This document shows positions 1 through 7,617 of a stretch of 64,000 bases of DNA, piece after piece. The notes below the pieces were generated by a model. It worked only from the letters and a program-made list of their open reading frames with translations. It was not told the origin of the DNA and searched no databases. Positions within the stretch are counted from its first letter, which is position 1. The number at the start of each line of letters is the position of its first letter. A program made the translations under genes and the position numbers. The stretch is from the NCBI GenBank assembly GCA_965603075.1, contig CBFDBO010000014.1, positions 13,498-77,497 on the forward strand, in the 5' to 3' direction. Source of the DNA: JABJOR01 sp965603075. Its GTDB lineage: Bacteria; Pseudomonadota; Alphaproteobacteria; Rhodospirillales; Casp-alpha2.

Positions 1-750
1 CAATATGTCACGGTCACCATCATTGGTCTGTGTGTATTGGCTTTTTTATGGCAACAGTCCCTGGGCGGGATAGCCGCTCGAAAACTCGTTCTTGGTCTTG
101 GTGCAATCCCGGCAGTTATTTTTGGTAATGGCGAATTACCGCCCGAACTGTTCATGGCCCCCGCAGAAATCACGATATTAACCAGTATGTTCCTGCACGG
201 CGGATGGATGCATCTGTTGGGTAACATGCTGTTTTTATGGGTGTTGGGCGATAACATCGAAGATGCCATGGGTCATAAACGCTTTACCCTATTTTATGTC
301 TTATGCGGGATCGCGGCGGCGCTGGCCCATGGGTTGGTTGATACCCAATCCGAAACCCCCATGATCGGTGCGTCCGGTGCCATATCGGGGGTGATCGGGG
401 CCTATTTATTGCTGCACCCCAAGGCCCCTATTCATACGCTGGTGTTTTATTTTGTCATCGCTATTCCTGCGTGGATATTGCTCAGCCTGTGGATCGGCAT
501 CCAAGTCTCCAATGTGGTGCTGGGCGGTGGTGGCAACGTGGCATGGTGGGCACACATCGGCGGACTTATCGCCGGCATTATTTTAATCCCCATTTTCAAA
601 TTCAAAAATGTCCCCCTCCTAAAAACCGCCCCCATTCCCCCAAATGATCCATCCGGAAAACCAACCCGAAAACGCCCCCGTGGCATTAAAATCATGCGGT
701 TGGCCCCCAATCCTCAAAAAAATAAAGAATCTAAAGGGCCGTGGGGCTAA
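1..750 (+). CDS. Rhomboid family intramembrane serine protease, 5' end cut by window edge
   Basis: The reading frame is open from the first base, so the N-terminus lies outside the window. Translation from base 1 begins inside a first membrane segment (QYVTVTIIGLCVLAFLW). Rhomboid hallmarks follow: a GWMHLLGNMLFLW stretch, the catalytic serine in GASGA (Ser codon 373-375), and the catalytic histidine in WWAHIGG (His codon 553-555) within the last membrane helix. The family cleaves membrane proteins inside the bilayer. The C-terminal 45 or so residues are polar, Pro- and Lys-rich and probably cytoplasmic. The substrate cannot be inferred. It is followed 50 nt later by purL on the same strand with no clear terminator between. 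Confidence 0.9.
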   Translation, partial: QYVTVTIIGLCVLAFLWQQSLGGIAARKLVLGLGAIPAVIFGNGELPPELFMAPAEITILTSMFLHGGWMHLLGNMLFLWVLGDNIEDAMGHKRFTLFYVLCGIAAALAHGLVDTQSETPMIGASGAISGVIGAYLLLHPKAPIHTLVFYFVIAIPAWILLSLWIGIQVSNVVLGGGGNVAWWAHIGGLIAGIILIPIFKFKNVPLLKTAPIPPNDPSGKPTRKRPRGIKIMRLAPNPQKNKESKGPWG

Positions 751-800
751 AATAGAGTTAAAACAGGGTTAATTTTATTGATTATCAGCCCTAATCTGCT

Positions 801-3050
801 ATGTATTCCGGCATGGAAAATACATCAGAAAACTCAATAGAAATCACCCCGCAAATTATCGCCGAGCACGGTCTCAATGCCGAGGAATATGAACTGATCC
901 TCGATATTATGGGACGGACGCCTAACTACACGGAACTGGGTATATTCTCGGTTATGTGGTCGGAGCATTGCTCTTATAAATCATCTAAAAAGTGGTTGAA
1001 AACCCTGCCCACCGAAGCTCCTTGGGTGATCTGTGGTCCGGGCGAGAACGCTGGTATCATTGATATTGGTGATGGTCAGGCGGCGGTCTTCAAGATGGAA
1101 AGCCACAACCACCCCAGCTATATCGAGCCTTATCAAGGTGCGGCCACGGGTGTGGGCGGGATTATGCGTGATGTGTTCACCATGGGCGCACGCCCCGTCG
1201 CCAATCTGAATGCCCTTCGATTCGGCAGTGTCGATCACGCCAAGACCAAACATTTGGTGGCTGGCGTTGTTTCCGGCGTTGGTGGATACGGCAATTGCAT
1301 GGGTGTTCCCACCGTGGGTGGTGAGTGTGAATTTGATGCGGCCTATAACGGCAATATCTTGGTCAACGCCATGTGTGTTGGGCTGGCCGATACCGACAAA
1401 ATCTTCTATTCCGAAGCATCCGGCATTGGTAATCCCGTTGTTTATGTGGGGGCCAAAACTGGCCGCGACGGTATTCATGGTGCCACCATGGCGTCCACCG
1501 AGTTCAATGCGGATTCGGAGGAAAAACGCCCCACCGTACAGGTCGGCGATCCGTTTACCGAAAAACTGTTATTAGAAGCCTGCATGGAATTAATGGCGAC
1601 CGATATGATTGTTGCCATTCAGGACATGGGTGCGGCGGGTTTGACCTCGTCCTCATTCGAAATGGCCTCAAAAGGCGGCATGGGTGTTGAGCTGAATTTG
1701 GACAAAATCCCCCAGCGTGAGCCCAACATGACGGCCTATGAAATGATGTTGTCGGAAAGCCAAGAGCGCATGTTGATGGTTCTGAAACCGGGCCGCGAAG
1801 CTGAGGCCAAGGCGATCTTTGACAAATGGGAACTGGATTTTTCTGTTTGTGGTGTGCTGACCAATACGGGTCATATGGTGTTGCGTCATAAAGGTGAGAT
1901 TGTGGCTGACCTGCCCATCGATCCGCTGGCGGAAGCCTCCCCAGAATATGATCGTCCTTGGGTTGAGACCGAGCCTGCTGATCCGGTTGCCACCGTGCTC
2001 GGTGACGTGTCGCGCGTTGATCCTACTGAGGTTTTAAAAGCCATGATGGGCTTACCGGATTTGGCGTCCAAGCGATGGATTTGGGAACAATATGACCACA
2101 TGGTTATGGGTGATACAGTTGCCCGTCCCGGTGGCGACGCGGCGCTCATCCGTGTACACGGTACCAATAAAGGTTTAGCGGCGACCAGCGATTGCACCCC
2201 GCGTTATTGTCTGGCAAGCCCCAAAACCGGTGGTCGTCAGGCCGTCGCCGAGAGCTGGCGCAATATAACCGCAACCGGTGCCACCCCGCTGGCCTGTACC
2301 GATAACATGAATTTTGGTAATCCCGAAAAACCAGAGATCATGGGACAGTTTGTTGGCTGTATCGACGGCATGCGTGAAGCGTGTATCGCGCTTGATTACC
2401 CCATCGTTTCTGGCAACGTCTCGCTCTATAACGAGACCGAAGGCAATGCGATTTTGCCCACCCCTGTCATCGGTGGTGTTGGTATTATTGCTGATCTGGA
2501 TAAGGCCGCGACCATTGATTTCAAATCAAGTGGTGAAGCGTTAATCGTCGTTGGCGATACCTTTGGTCAAATCGGTCAAAGCCTTTATATGAAAGTGGCA
2601 AACCCCGATAACAAAACGACCTTTGCGCCCCCTTCGGTAAATTTACGCGAAGAACGGGCGAACGGTGACTTTGTTCGCACGCAAATTCTGGATGGGACCG
2701 TTACGGCCTGTCATGATATTTCGGATGGTGGATTGCTCGTGGCGGTAACCGAGATGGCCCTAGCGGGTGATATCGGTGCCAAAGTTGAACCCGCTATGGT
2801 TCACGAATGTCCTTTGCATGATTGGATGTTTGGCGAAGATCAGGCCCGGTATCTGGTAACGTGCACTGAGGCCGACGCACAAGGCTTACTTGACGCCGCG
2901 CGCGTCGCAGACGTTCGGGCCTTTCGCATTGGCACCACCGGTGGTGACGCCATTGTCATTCATCAGGAAATGGCCCAACGCGGTACGGTTAAGTTAAGCG
3001 CGCTACGTGATATTCATGAAGGTTGGATGCCAGCCTTTATGGCGGTCTAA
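801..3050 (+). CDS. purL: Phosphoribosylformylglycinamidine synthase subunit II
   Basis: This is the synthetase subunit of FGAM synthase. It uses ATP and glutamine-derived ammonia to convert FGAR to FGAM in purine biosynthesis, with PurS and PurQ as partners (not in the window). The length of 749 aa is typical of the small PurL type. Visible family motifs are SEHCSYKSSKKWLK (His near residue 56), ESHNHPSYIEPYQGAATGVGG, and the glycine-rich DMGAAGLTSSSFEMASKGG and DISDGGLLVA segments of the AIRS-type repeats. Start is uncertain: ATG 801 gives the longest form, but ATG 813 (MENTSENS) is equally plausible because neither has a clear ribosome site. Confidence 0.97.
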   Translation: MYSGMENTSENSIEITPQIIAEHGLNAEEYELILDIMGRTPNYTELGIFSVMWSEHCSYKSSKKWLKTLPTEAPWVICGPGENAGIIDIGDGQAAVFKMESHNHPSYIEPYQGAATGVGGIMRDVFTMGARPVANLNALRFGSVDHAKTKHLVAGVVSGVGGYGNCMGVPTVGGECEFDAAYNGNILVNAMCVGLADTDKIFYSEASGIGNPVVYVGAKTGRDGIHGATMASTEFNADSEEKRPTVQVGDPFTEKLLLEACMELMATDMIVAIQDMGAAGLTSSSFEMASKGGMGVELNLDKIPQREPNMTAYEMMLSESQERMLMVLKPGREAEAKAIFDKWELDFSVCGVLTNTGHMVLRHKGEIVADLPIDPLAEASPEYDRPWVETEPADPVATVLGDVSRVDPTEVLKAMMGLPDLASKRWIWEQYDHMVMGDTVARPGGDAALIRVHGTNKGLAATSDCTPRYCLASPKTGGRQAVAESWRNITATGATPLACTDNMNFGNPEKPEIMGQFVGCIDGMREACIALDYPIVSGNVSLYNETEGNAILPTPVIGGVGIIADLDKAATIDFKSSGEALIVVGDTFGQIGQSLYMKVANPDNKTTFAPPSVNLREERANGDFVRTQILDGTVTACHDISDGGLLVAVTEMALAGDIGAKVEPAMVHECPLHDWMFGEDQARYLVTCTEADAQGLLDAARVADVRAFRIGTTGGDAIVIHQEMAQRGTVKLSALRDIHEGWMPAFMAV

Positions 3051-3204
3051 AAAAAAGCCCCGCTCATACGGCCCTAAATCAGGTAATACCCAGTAATAAC
3101 CGGGAATACCCACTATTTTCTTATGGTTGACGGGAGCCTCCGGACACGCCATATCATGGCTACGGATAAATATTTACGACGCAATAGTATTAAGGACACG
3201 CCCA

Positions 3205-3438
3205 ATGGCAATGGAAGCAAGTGAAATTGAACGACTGATCACCGAGGGCATCCCGGATGCTGTGGTGAGCATTGAGGACCTCGCAGGAGATGGAAACCAT
3301 TATTCTGCGAAAGTGGTTTCAAGCGCTTTCGAAGGCAAAAGCCGCGTTCAGCAACATCAACTGGTGTATAATTCATTGCAAGGACGCATGGGCGGCGAGC
3401 TTCATGCTTTGGCTCTGCAAACCAGCACCCCAGAATAA
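3205..3438 (+). CDS. bolA: BolA family protein
   Basis: A 77-aa BolA-like protein. It contains the family core GDGNHYSAKVVSSAFEGKSRVQQHQLVYNSL, with a conserved histidine for Fe-S ligation near the centre. BolA proteins pair with monothiol glutaredoxins to bind a [2Fe-2S] cluster and take part in Fe-S traffic and iron signalling. The partner gene grxD lies 41 nt downstream on the same strand, a recurrent pairing that supports the call. Start ATG 3205 was chosen because AAGGA lies 8 nt upstream; a longer in-frame extension from 3127 has no ribosome site and does not look like BolA. The stop codon sits in the first of three near-repeats that each end in TAA. Confidence 0.9.
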   Translation: MAMEASEIERLITEGIPDAVVSIEDLAGDGNHYSAKVVSSAFEGKSRVQQHQLVYNSLQGRMGGELHALALQTSTPE

Positions 3439-3460
3439 CCAGAAAATAACCAGAGATTAA
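3430..3460 (+). repeat. Three tandem near-repeats carrying the bolA stop codon
   Basis: Three contiguous units, CCAGAATAA, CCAGAAAATAA and CCAGAGATTAA (9, 11 and 11 nt), each end in TAA. The first TAA is the bolA stop. See the finding on duplicated gene boundaries. Confidence 0.8.
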
Positions 3461-3479
3461 TTTTATTAAGGAAAAGATC

Positions 3480-3815
3480 ATGAGTGACAATCCCGCATTC
3501 GACCGCATTCAAAGCGAAATTGACGAAAATTCTGTTGTGCTGTTCATGAAAGGCAGCCCGATGATGCCACAGTGTGGTTTTTCTGCCGCTGTGAGCACCT
3601 TGCTTTCTAACCTACAAGTTAAGTTTAAAGGCATTGATGTTCTTCAAGACGGTGAAATCCGCGAAGGTATTAAAGAATTTTCAAGCTGGCCCACCATCCC
3701 CCAACTTTATGTCAAAGGCGAATTTGTTGGCGGTTGTGACATTGTTCGTGAAATGTACGAAAATGGCGAGCTCGCTCAAGTTTTGAAAGAAAAAGAAGTC
3801 GAATTCGCTTCTTAA
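3480..3815 (+). CDS. grxD: Monothiol glutaredoxin, Grx4 family
   Basis: A 111-aa monothiol glutaredoxin with the active-site motif CGFS at residues 32-35. It also has the KGSP loop, WPTIPQLY with the cis-proline, and GGCD, which together bind glutathione and a bridging [2Fe-2S] cluster. Grx4-type proteins carry Fe-S clusters and work with BolA, whose gene is immediately upstream. A good ribosome site (AAGGAAAAG) precedes ATG 3480. A strong hairpin terminator follows at 3838. Confidence 0.97.
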   Translation: MSDNPAFDRIQSEIDENSVVLFMKGSPMMPQCGFSAAVSTLLSNLQVKFKGIDVLQDGEIREGIKEFSSWPTIPQLYVKGEFVGGCDIVREMYENGELAQVLKEKEVEFAS

Positions 3816-3837
3816 TTCTCGGACTGCTAAATTCTAA

Positions 3838-3874
3838 AAGGCTGTATTCTCAATTGAATGCAGCCTTTTTTTAT
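3838..3874 (+). terminator. Rho-independent terminator after grxD
   Basis: A 12-bp stem with one G-T pair (3838-3849 with 3856-3867) and a 6-nt loop is followed by a T-run. The T-run overlaps the stop codon of the convergent MmcQ/YjbR gene at 3871. Confidence 0.85.
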
Positions 3875-4239
3875 TCTTGGTTGAGGTTCAGTTCTTTTTG
3901 TTTCTTCTTGGTTAATCCAAGCGAAACAATCCGCCACGATTCTTTCAGATAATACTTAAGGTCCTCATCGGATAATCCTGGTTCAGCGTAGTTTTGAATC
4001 CATTTCATCCCCCGAGAGGCCAAATATGGCGCGGGGCGACAGCCTTCTTGTTCGCTCAGGACCTCATAAGAAATTGGCGATACTTTAAATGTAACGCCCG
4101 GATATTTATCATTTTCCCAACCACCAATGGCAAATACTTTGCCGCCAACTTTCCAAACGTGGGCCCCACCCCACTGTACCACGTAATTGGTGGCGGGTAG
4201 GGATTGGCAGTACGCATTGAATTCCGGGTAGTCCATCAT
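3871..4239 (-). CDS. MmcQ/YjbR family protein (DUF419)
   Basis: A 122-aa protein with the family pattern: an N-terminal helix, then PATNYVVQWGGAHVWKVGGKVFAIGGW, a phrase like TFKVSPISYEVL, and a C-terminal WRIVSLGLTKKKQKEL helix. The fold is CyaY-like and is often described as DNA-binding, but the role is unknown. Its 3' end overlaps the T-run of the grxD terminator. The upstream 60-codon gene on the same strand is separated from it by its own terminator, so this gene probably has its own promoter near 4240-4253. Confidence 0.85.
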   Translation of the reverse strand: MMDYPEFNAYCQSLPATNYVVQWGGAHVWKVGGKVFAIGGWENDKYPGVTFKVSPISYEVLSEQEGCRPAPYLASRGMKWIQNYAEPGLSDEDLKYYLKESWRIVSLGLTKKKQKELNLNQE

Positions 4240-4253
4240 CGTTTATCACCTCA

Positions 4254-4290
4254 CAAAAAAAACCGCACTCAATTATGAATGCGGCTTTTG
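4254..4290 (-). terminator. Rho-independent terminator after the 60-codon gene
   Basis: On the minus strand CCGCATTC pairs with GAGTGCGG (one G-T pair) around an ATAATT loop, followed by a run of at least eight T. Confidence 0.85.
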
Positions 4291-4312
4291 GAATTGGCAA
4301 CGGTTGATCGGA

Positions 4313-4495
4313 TTAAGCAGAAATTCCGGCACGGATTTTTGACCAACGGCATTTAAAAGCCTGCCCGTAAGTCATTTCAGATGAAGAAATGCTCAGACCG
4401 CGATTAAGGCGGGCAATGGAGCTGGCATCCTCAAAGGACATCCGGCTGAAACCTGTTGCCAATGGAGCTCCAAATGTTAATTCTGTTGTTTTCAT
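4313..4495 (-). CDS. Uncharacterised 60-aa protein
   Basis: I do not recognise this family. The product starts MKTTELTFGAPLATGFSRMS and contains RLNRG and MTYGQAFKCRWSKI. It has no membrane segment and is mildly basic at the end. Support for a real gene is good: a ribosome site (AGAGGA, about 9 nt before ATG 4495), its own strong terminator at 4254, and a position divergent from a LysR-type regulator with a shared 123-bp upstream region. That arrangement suggests control by the regulator, but this is inference. Confidence 0.6.
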   Translation of the reverse strand: MKTTELTFGAPLATGFSRMSFEDASSIARLNRGLSISSSEMTYGQAFKCRWSKIRAGISA

Positions 4496-4531
4496 CGATT
4501 TAAACTCCTCTAAAGTTATTTGAAATAAATT

Positions 4532-4558
4532 GTATATCGCTTATGATTGTTGATATAC
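4532..4558. promoter_or_regulatory. Inverted repeat between divergent genes, candidate LysR operator
   Basis: GTATATC at 4532-4538 and its exact reverse complement GATATAC at 4552-4558 are 13 nt apart. They lie between the 60-codon gene and the LysR-type gene. Spacing and position fit a LysR-type activator site that controls the neighbour and itself. Confidence 0.45.
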
Positions 4559-4618
4559 TTGGGTTATAGAAAATAGACAACAGATATGATCTCAACTTAA
4601 GCGGAGATTTTCTCCATT

Positions 4619-5542
4619 ATGAATATAGTCCATCAAGCTCTGCCTTCGCTCAATGCCCTACGGGCCTTTGAAACCGCCGCCCGGCATCTAAGTTTTAAAA
4701 ACGCGGCGGCGGAATTAAACGTCAGCGCCAGCGCCGTCGGTCATTTGATTACCGATTTAGAAAACTATCTGGGCACCACCTTGTTCATTCGCAAGCACCG
4801 ACAGATTTCTCTAACCCCCGATGGCATGACATTATTACCCGGCTTGCAAAGCTCGTTTGATCAATTGCGCGGAACAATGCGCGCCTTTCATAATGCCCGT
4901 CAAGAACGCCCGCTGACGTTATCGGTGGAACCAACCTTTGGCTTGCAATGCTTGATCCCCCGGCTTGAATCATTTCGGTCACAATATCCGGACATCACCA
5001 TTCGGGTAGAGCCTAATCATGAAATAAGCGACCCGCGCATTGACGATGTGGATATCTGTATTCGGTACGGCGATGGCAACTATCCGGGGCTGCAAGTTGA
5101 TACCATCACTGATTTCGAAAAAATCATTGCTGTGTGTAGCCCTGATTTGTTGAAAGGTCGGTACCCCCTTCGTGAACCTGAAGATATTCGCCATCACAGC
5201 CTCATCGACCGGCCCCCCAATAATTATTACTACGAACGGGCCGATTGGGGGCGCTGGTTCAAGGCGGCGGGGTTAGACAAAGTAATCTGTAAAGGACGCA
5301 TGGAAGTCAGTTACGAGAGCTACGCAATTATGTCTGCCATTCAAGGGCAGGGATTGACCTTGGTGAATGCCATGATGGTTGCCGATGATCTTATGTCCGG
5401 GCGTTTGGTTGAGCCTTTTGATATCTCCTATCAAGTTGATACCGGCTATTACCTTATCATTGACCCCATCCAATCGGGTGATATTCGCATCAAGGCGTTT
5501 CGGGATTGGGTGCTGGGTCAACCTTCTATTGAGGCAAATTAG
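4619..5542 (+). CDS. LysR family transcriptional regulator, GcvA-like
   Basis: A 307-aa LysR-type regulator. The winged helix-turn-helix covers about residues 10-70 (LNALRAFETAARHLSFKNAAAELNVSASAVGHLI, then LFIRKHRQISLTPDG). The substrate-binding domain follows from about residue 95. The wording of the N-terminal domain and the DIDDVDICIRYGDG segment resemble the GcvA subgroup (glycine cleavage activator in E. coli), which in alphaproteobacteria regulates many amino-acid and amine genes. GGAGA lies about 12 nt before ATG 4619. The downstream N-carbamoylputrescine amidase, 62 nt away on the same strand, and the divergent 60-codon gene are possible targets. Confidence 0.9.
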   Translation: MNIVHQALPSLNALRAFETAARHLSFKNAAAELNVSASAVGHLITDLENYLGTTLFIRKHRQISLTPDGMTLLPGLQSSFDQLRGTMRAFHNARQERPLTLSVEPTFGLQCLIPRLESFRSQYPDITIRVEPNHEISDPRIDDVDICIRYGDGNYPGLQVDTITDFEKIIAVCSPDLLKGRYPLREPEDIRHHSLIDRPPNNYYYERADWGRWFKAAGLDKVICKGRMEVSYESYAIMSAIQGQGLTLVNAMMVADDLMSGRLVEPFDISYQVDTGYYLIIDPIQSGDIRIKAFRDWVLGQPSIEAN

Positions 5543-5580
5543 CGACTATTGTAGTATAAAATTGGAGAATAGCCCCATAG

Positions 5581-5612
5581 GTAAAACAAAATGAGTAAAA
5601 CAGAATGACTAA
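5581..5612 (+). repeat. 14-nt tandem duplication carrying the aguB start codon
   Basis: GTAAAACAAAATGA (5581-5594) is followed directly by GTAAAACAGAATGA (5595-5608). The ATG in the second copy is the aguB start at 5605; the ATG in the first copy (5591) runs into the TGA of the second. Confidence 0.75.
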
Positions 5613-6483
5613 AATAAATTCCCTAACCATAGCCGCCACACAGATGGCTTGTTCTAGTGATACAGGTGCTAATATTGAACGCGCCGAAACACTTGTCCGT
5701 CAGGCCGCAAATCAAGGGGCGGGTCTGGTCCTACTGCAAGAACTTTTCCAAAACCAATACTTCTGTCAGATAGAAGACCCGGAATATTTTAAGCTCGCAA
5801 AGCCATTTGAGGACAATCCGGTTATTGAGCACTTCCAAGCCCTAGCAAAAGAACTAACCGTGGTTATCCCCGTCAGCTTTTTTGAAAAAGCAAACAATGC
5901 TCATTTTAATAGCGTGGCAATTATCGATGCGGATGGTCGTATTTTGGGTTTATACCGAAAAAGCCATATCCCCCACGGGTTCGGTTATCAGGAAAAATTT
6001 TATTTCAATCCCGGCGACACAGGGTTTCAAGTTTGGGATACCGCCGTTGGTCGCATCGGGTGCGGCATATGTTGGGATCAATGGTTCCCGGAATGTGCGC
6101 GTTCCATGGTATTGCAAGGGGCAGAAATTTTGCTTTACCCAACCGCCATCGGTAGCGATCTGGATGGCGCCGCACCGGATTCCATGCGTAAATGGCAACG
6201 CGCCATGCAAGGACACGCGGCGTCAAATACGGTGATTGTCGCCGCCTCAAACCGCATTGGCCGTGAGAGCTTTGGCAAGACCCATCTGGATTTTTATGGC
6301 TCGTCCTTCATCACCGACCCATCCGGAGAACTTGTCGCCGAAGCCCCCCGCAACGAAGAAGCGGTCATTACGGCCACCTTTGATAGGGAGGCTATTGGCA
6401 ATGAGCGTAACTCATGGGGCATGTTCCGGGACCGTCGCCCGGAACTGTACGATGATTTATTGACGCTGGGTGGTATTGATTAA
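5605..6483 (+). CDS. aguB: N-carbamoylputrescine amidase
   Basis: Hydrolyses N-carbamoylputrescine to putrescine, ammonia and CO2, the last step of the agmatine route. The nitrilase-superfamily catalytic triad is visible: Glu46 in LLQELFQN, Lys119 in LYRKSHIP, and Cys156 in GCGICWDQWFPE. The long match to the AguB subgroup (NQYFCQ, HIPHGFGYQEKFYFNPGDTGF, WQRAMQGHAASN) makes it specific rather than a generic amidase. Length 292 aa is typical. An agmatine deiminase (AguA) is not in the window. The polyamine-type binding protein at 7618 is close by, and the two could serve one polyamine pathway. The start lies in a duplicated 14-nt unit. Confidence 0.94.
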   Translation: MTKINSLTIAATQMACSSDTGANIERAETLVRQAANQGAGLVLLQELFQNQYFCQIEDPEYFKLAKPFEDNPVIEHFQALAKELTVVIPVSFFEKANNAHFNSVAIIDADGRILGLYRKSHIPHGFGYQEKFYFNPGDTGFQVWDTAVGRIGCGICWDQWFPECARSMVLQGAEILLYPTAIGSDLDGAAPDSMRKWQRAMQGHAASNTVIVAASNRIGRESFGKTHLDFYGSSFITDPSGELVAEAPRNEEAVITATFDREAIGNERNSWGMFRDRRPELYDDLLTLGGID

Positions 6484-6573
6484 TTAATTAAACCAACCCT
6501 GTTAATTAAACCAAACCTGTTAGTTAAACCAAACAGGGTTTGTCTCGTTAGTTAAACCAAACAGGGTTTGTCC
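6484..6573 (-). repeat. Fourfold repeat of a gene 3' end, each copy with a stop
   Basis: On the minus strand the last bases of the PHP-domain gene, ending TTTGGTTTAACTAA, recur as about four imperfect copies of 18-28 nt downstream of the stop. Each copy contains TTGGTTTAA(C/T)TAA. The block fills the whole 64-nt gap to the convergent aguB gene. No hairpin terminator is obvious here. Confidence 0.85.
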
Positions 6574-7444
6574 AGGCATTATCCTTATTATCATCAACCA
6601 CCGTGGCACGGACGTAATGATCTTTGTACTTTGAAATATCAAAAGTAGCCTCGGTAATACCATCGCCTCTTTTGAAATTTGATAAAGACCCATGCCCTTG
6701 AATGGAAATGTTGCTGACAGGAGAGCAACTGATATGAAGTTGGTCGCCATCAATTTCCATATTATGGATTTCAGGACCTTGCGACGAATAATAGTGTCCT
6801 GCCTTCATGGCTTCTAAAATTTTGTCAGGGTCCAGGCTTTCGGCCTTCACATGCATCCACCCACCAAAGGCATCATGTGAAATAGCGTGAGCGTCGTCGG
6901 TTGCATACCCGCTGAGACGTTTGCCTTCGTTTAGCATTACATCCCAAAACGGTACGTCATAGCCACGGTTATTTTCTACATGGCTGCCATGATTATAAAT
7001 TTCAACAGAATGGGCCATATCGAAAGTATGAGCCTCTTCCGTCGTCAATCCATGCCACGACGGATGGCAAATACCGATAAAGGCGCCCGCATCAGCCGCC
7101 CGTTGAACAATTTGATGGATGGTTTCACCATCGCCGGGTTTAGCAAAATCCTCGGGCACACCAACGGCCAGAATGTGATGCACAACACCGCTTTTTGTTT
7201 TATCCAAATGAAGTTCTGCCGAGGTTATGGTCGCGAAGTCCTCGGTACAGAATTCTCGTGTGTCATTTATTGGATAATCGAAAACATCCATGAAGTGATC
7301 CGTTAAGGATAGAAAGTCATAGCCCGCTTCTTTATAGCGCCGAACAACTTCAGCTGTTGTGTGCTTGCCGTCGGAATGATCCGAATGGGTATGAAGGTTA
7401 CCACGGTAGAAATTTCCAGGCTGATTAAAGGGTGTACTTTTCAT
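6548..7444 (-). CDS. PHP-domain metal-dependent hydrolase, CehA/McbA-like
   Basis: Contains the PHP metal-binding motifs in order: HTHSDHSDG (about residues 18-26), LTDH (near 49), ICHPSWHG (central), and a YATDDAHA segment near the C-terminal third. Such proteins are Zn/Mn-dependent phosphoesterases or hydrolases; the substrate is not evident. The C-terminal 80 residues resemble an Ig-like beta domain often seen after PHP domains in the CehA/McbA group. Start ATG 7444 (MKSTPF) was preferred because GAGAG lies about 10 nt upstream; ATG 7453 is an alternative. It lies downstream of the binding-protein gene, but a terminator at 7544 separates them. Its 3' end is tandemly duplicated. Confidence 0.8.
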   Translation of the reverse strand: MKSTPFNQPGNFYRGNLHTHSDHSDGKHTTAEVVRRYKEAGYDFLSLTDHFMDVFDYPINDTREFCTEDFATITSAELHLDKTKSGVVHHILAVGVPEDFAKPGDGETIHQIVQRAADAGAFIGICHPSWHGLTTEEAHTFDMAHSVEIYNHGSHVENNRGYDVPFWDVMLNEGKRLSGYATDDAHAISHDAFGGWMHVKAESLDPDKILEAMKAGHYYSSQGPEIHNMEIDGDQLHISCSPVSNISIQGHGSLSNFKRGDGITEATFDISKYKDHYVRATVVDDNKDNAWTNPVWFN

Positions 7445-7543
7445 GGAAGGCATTCTCTCTATTTTTAGGTGTTCTAATGTGTTCCTCAATAATTTATGAC
7501 GGATTAATAAGAGAAAATCTACCTAAAAGAAGCAACCTATAGG

Positions 7544-7583
7544 CAAAAAAACACCCCGCCACGTTATGTGACGGGGTGTTTTT
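7544..7583 (-). terminator. Rho-independent terminator after the binding-protein gene
   Basis: An 11-bp stem (7551-7561 with 7569-7579, one mismatch) is flanked by an A-run and a T-run. It could work in both directions, and on the minus strand it ends the gene at 7618. Confidence 0.85.
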
Positions 7584-7617
7584 AATATCTGAGGACACGA
7601 ATGCCACCAAAAAGATA

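Noticed and set aside
981..1478. Antisense open frame inside purL
   Set aside because: Shadow of purL codon use; no ribosome site and no family match.
3127..3204. Extended BolA start
   Set aside because: No ribosome site; AAGGA lies 8 nt before ATG 3205.
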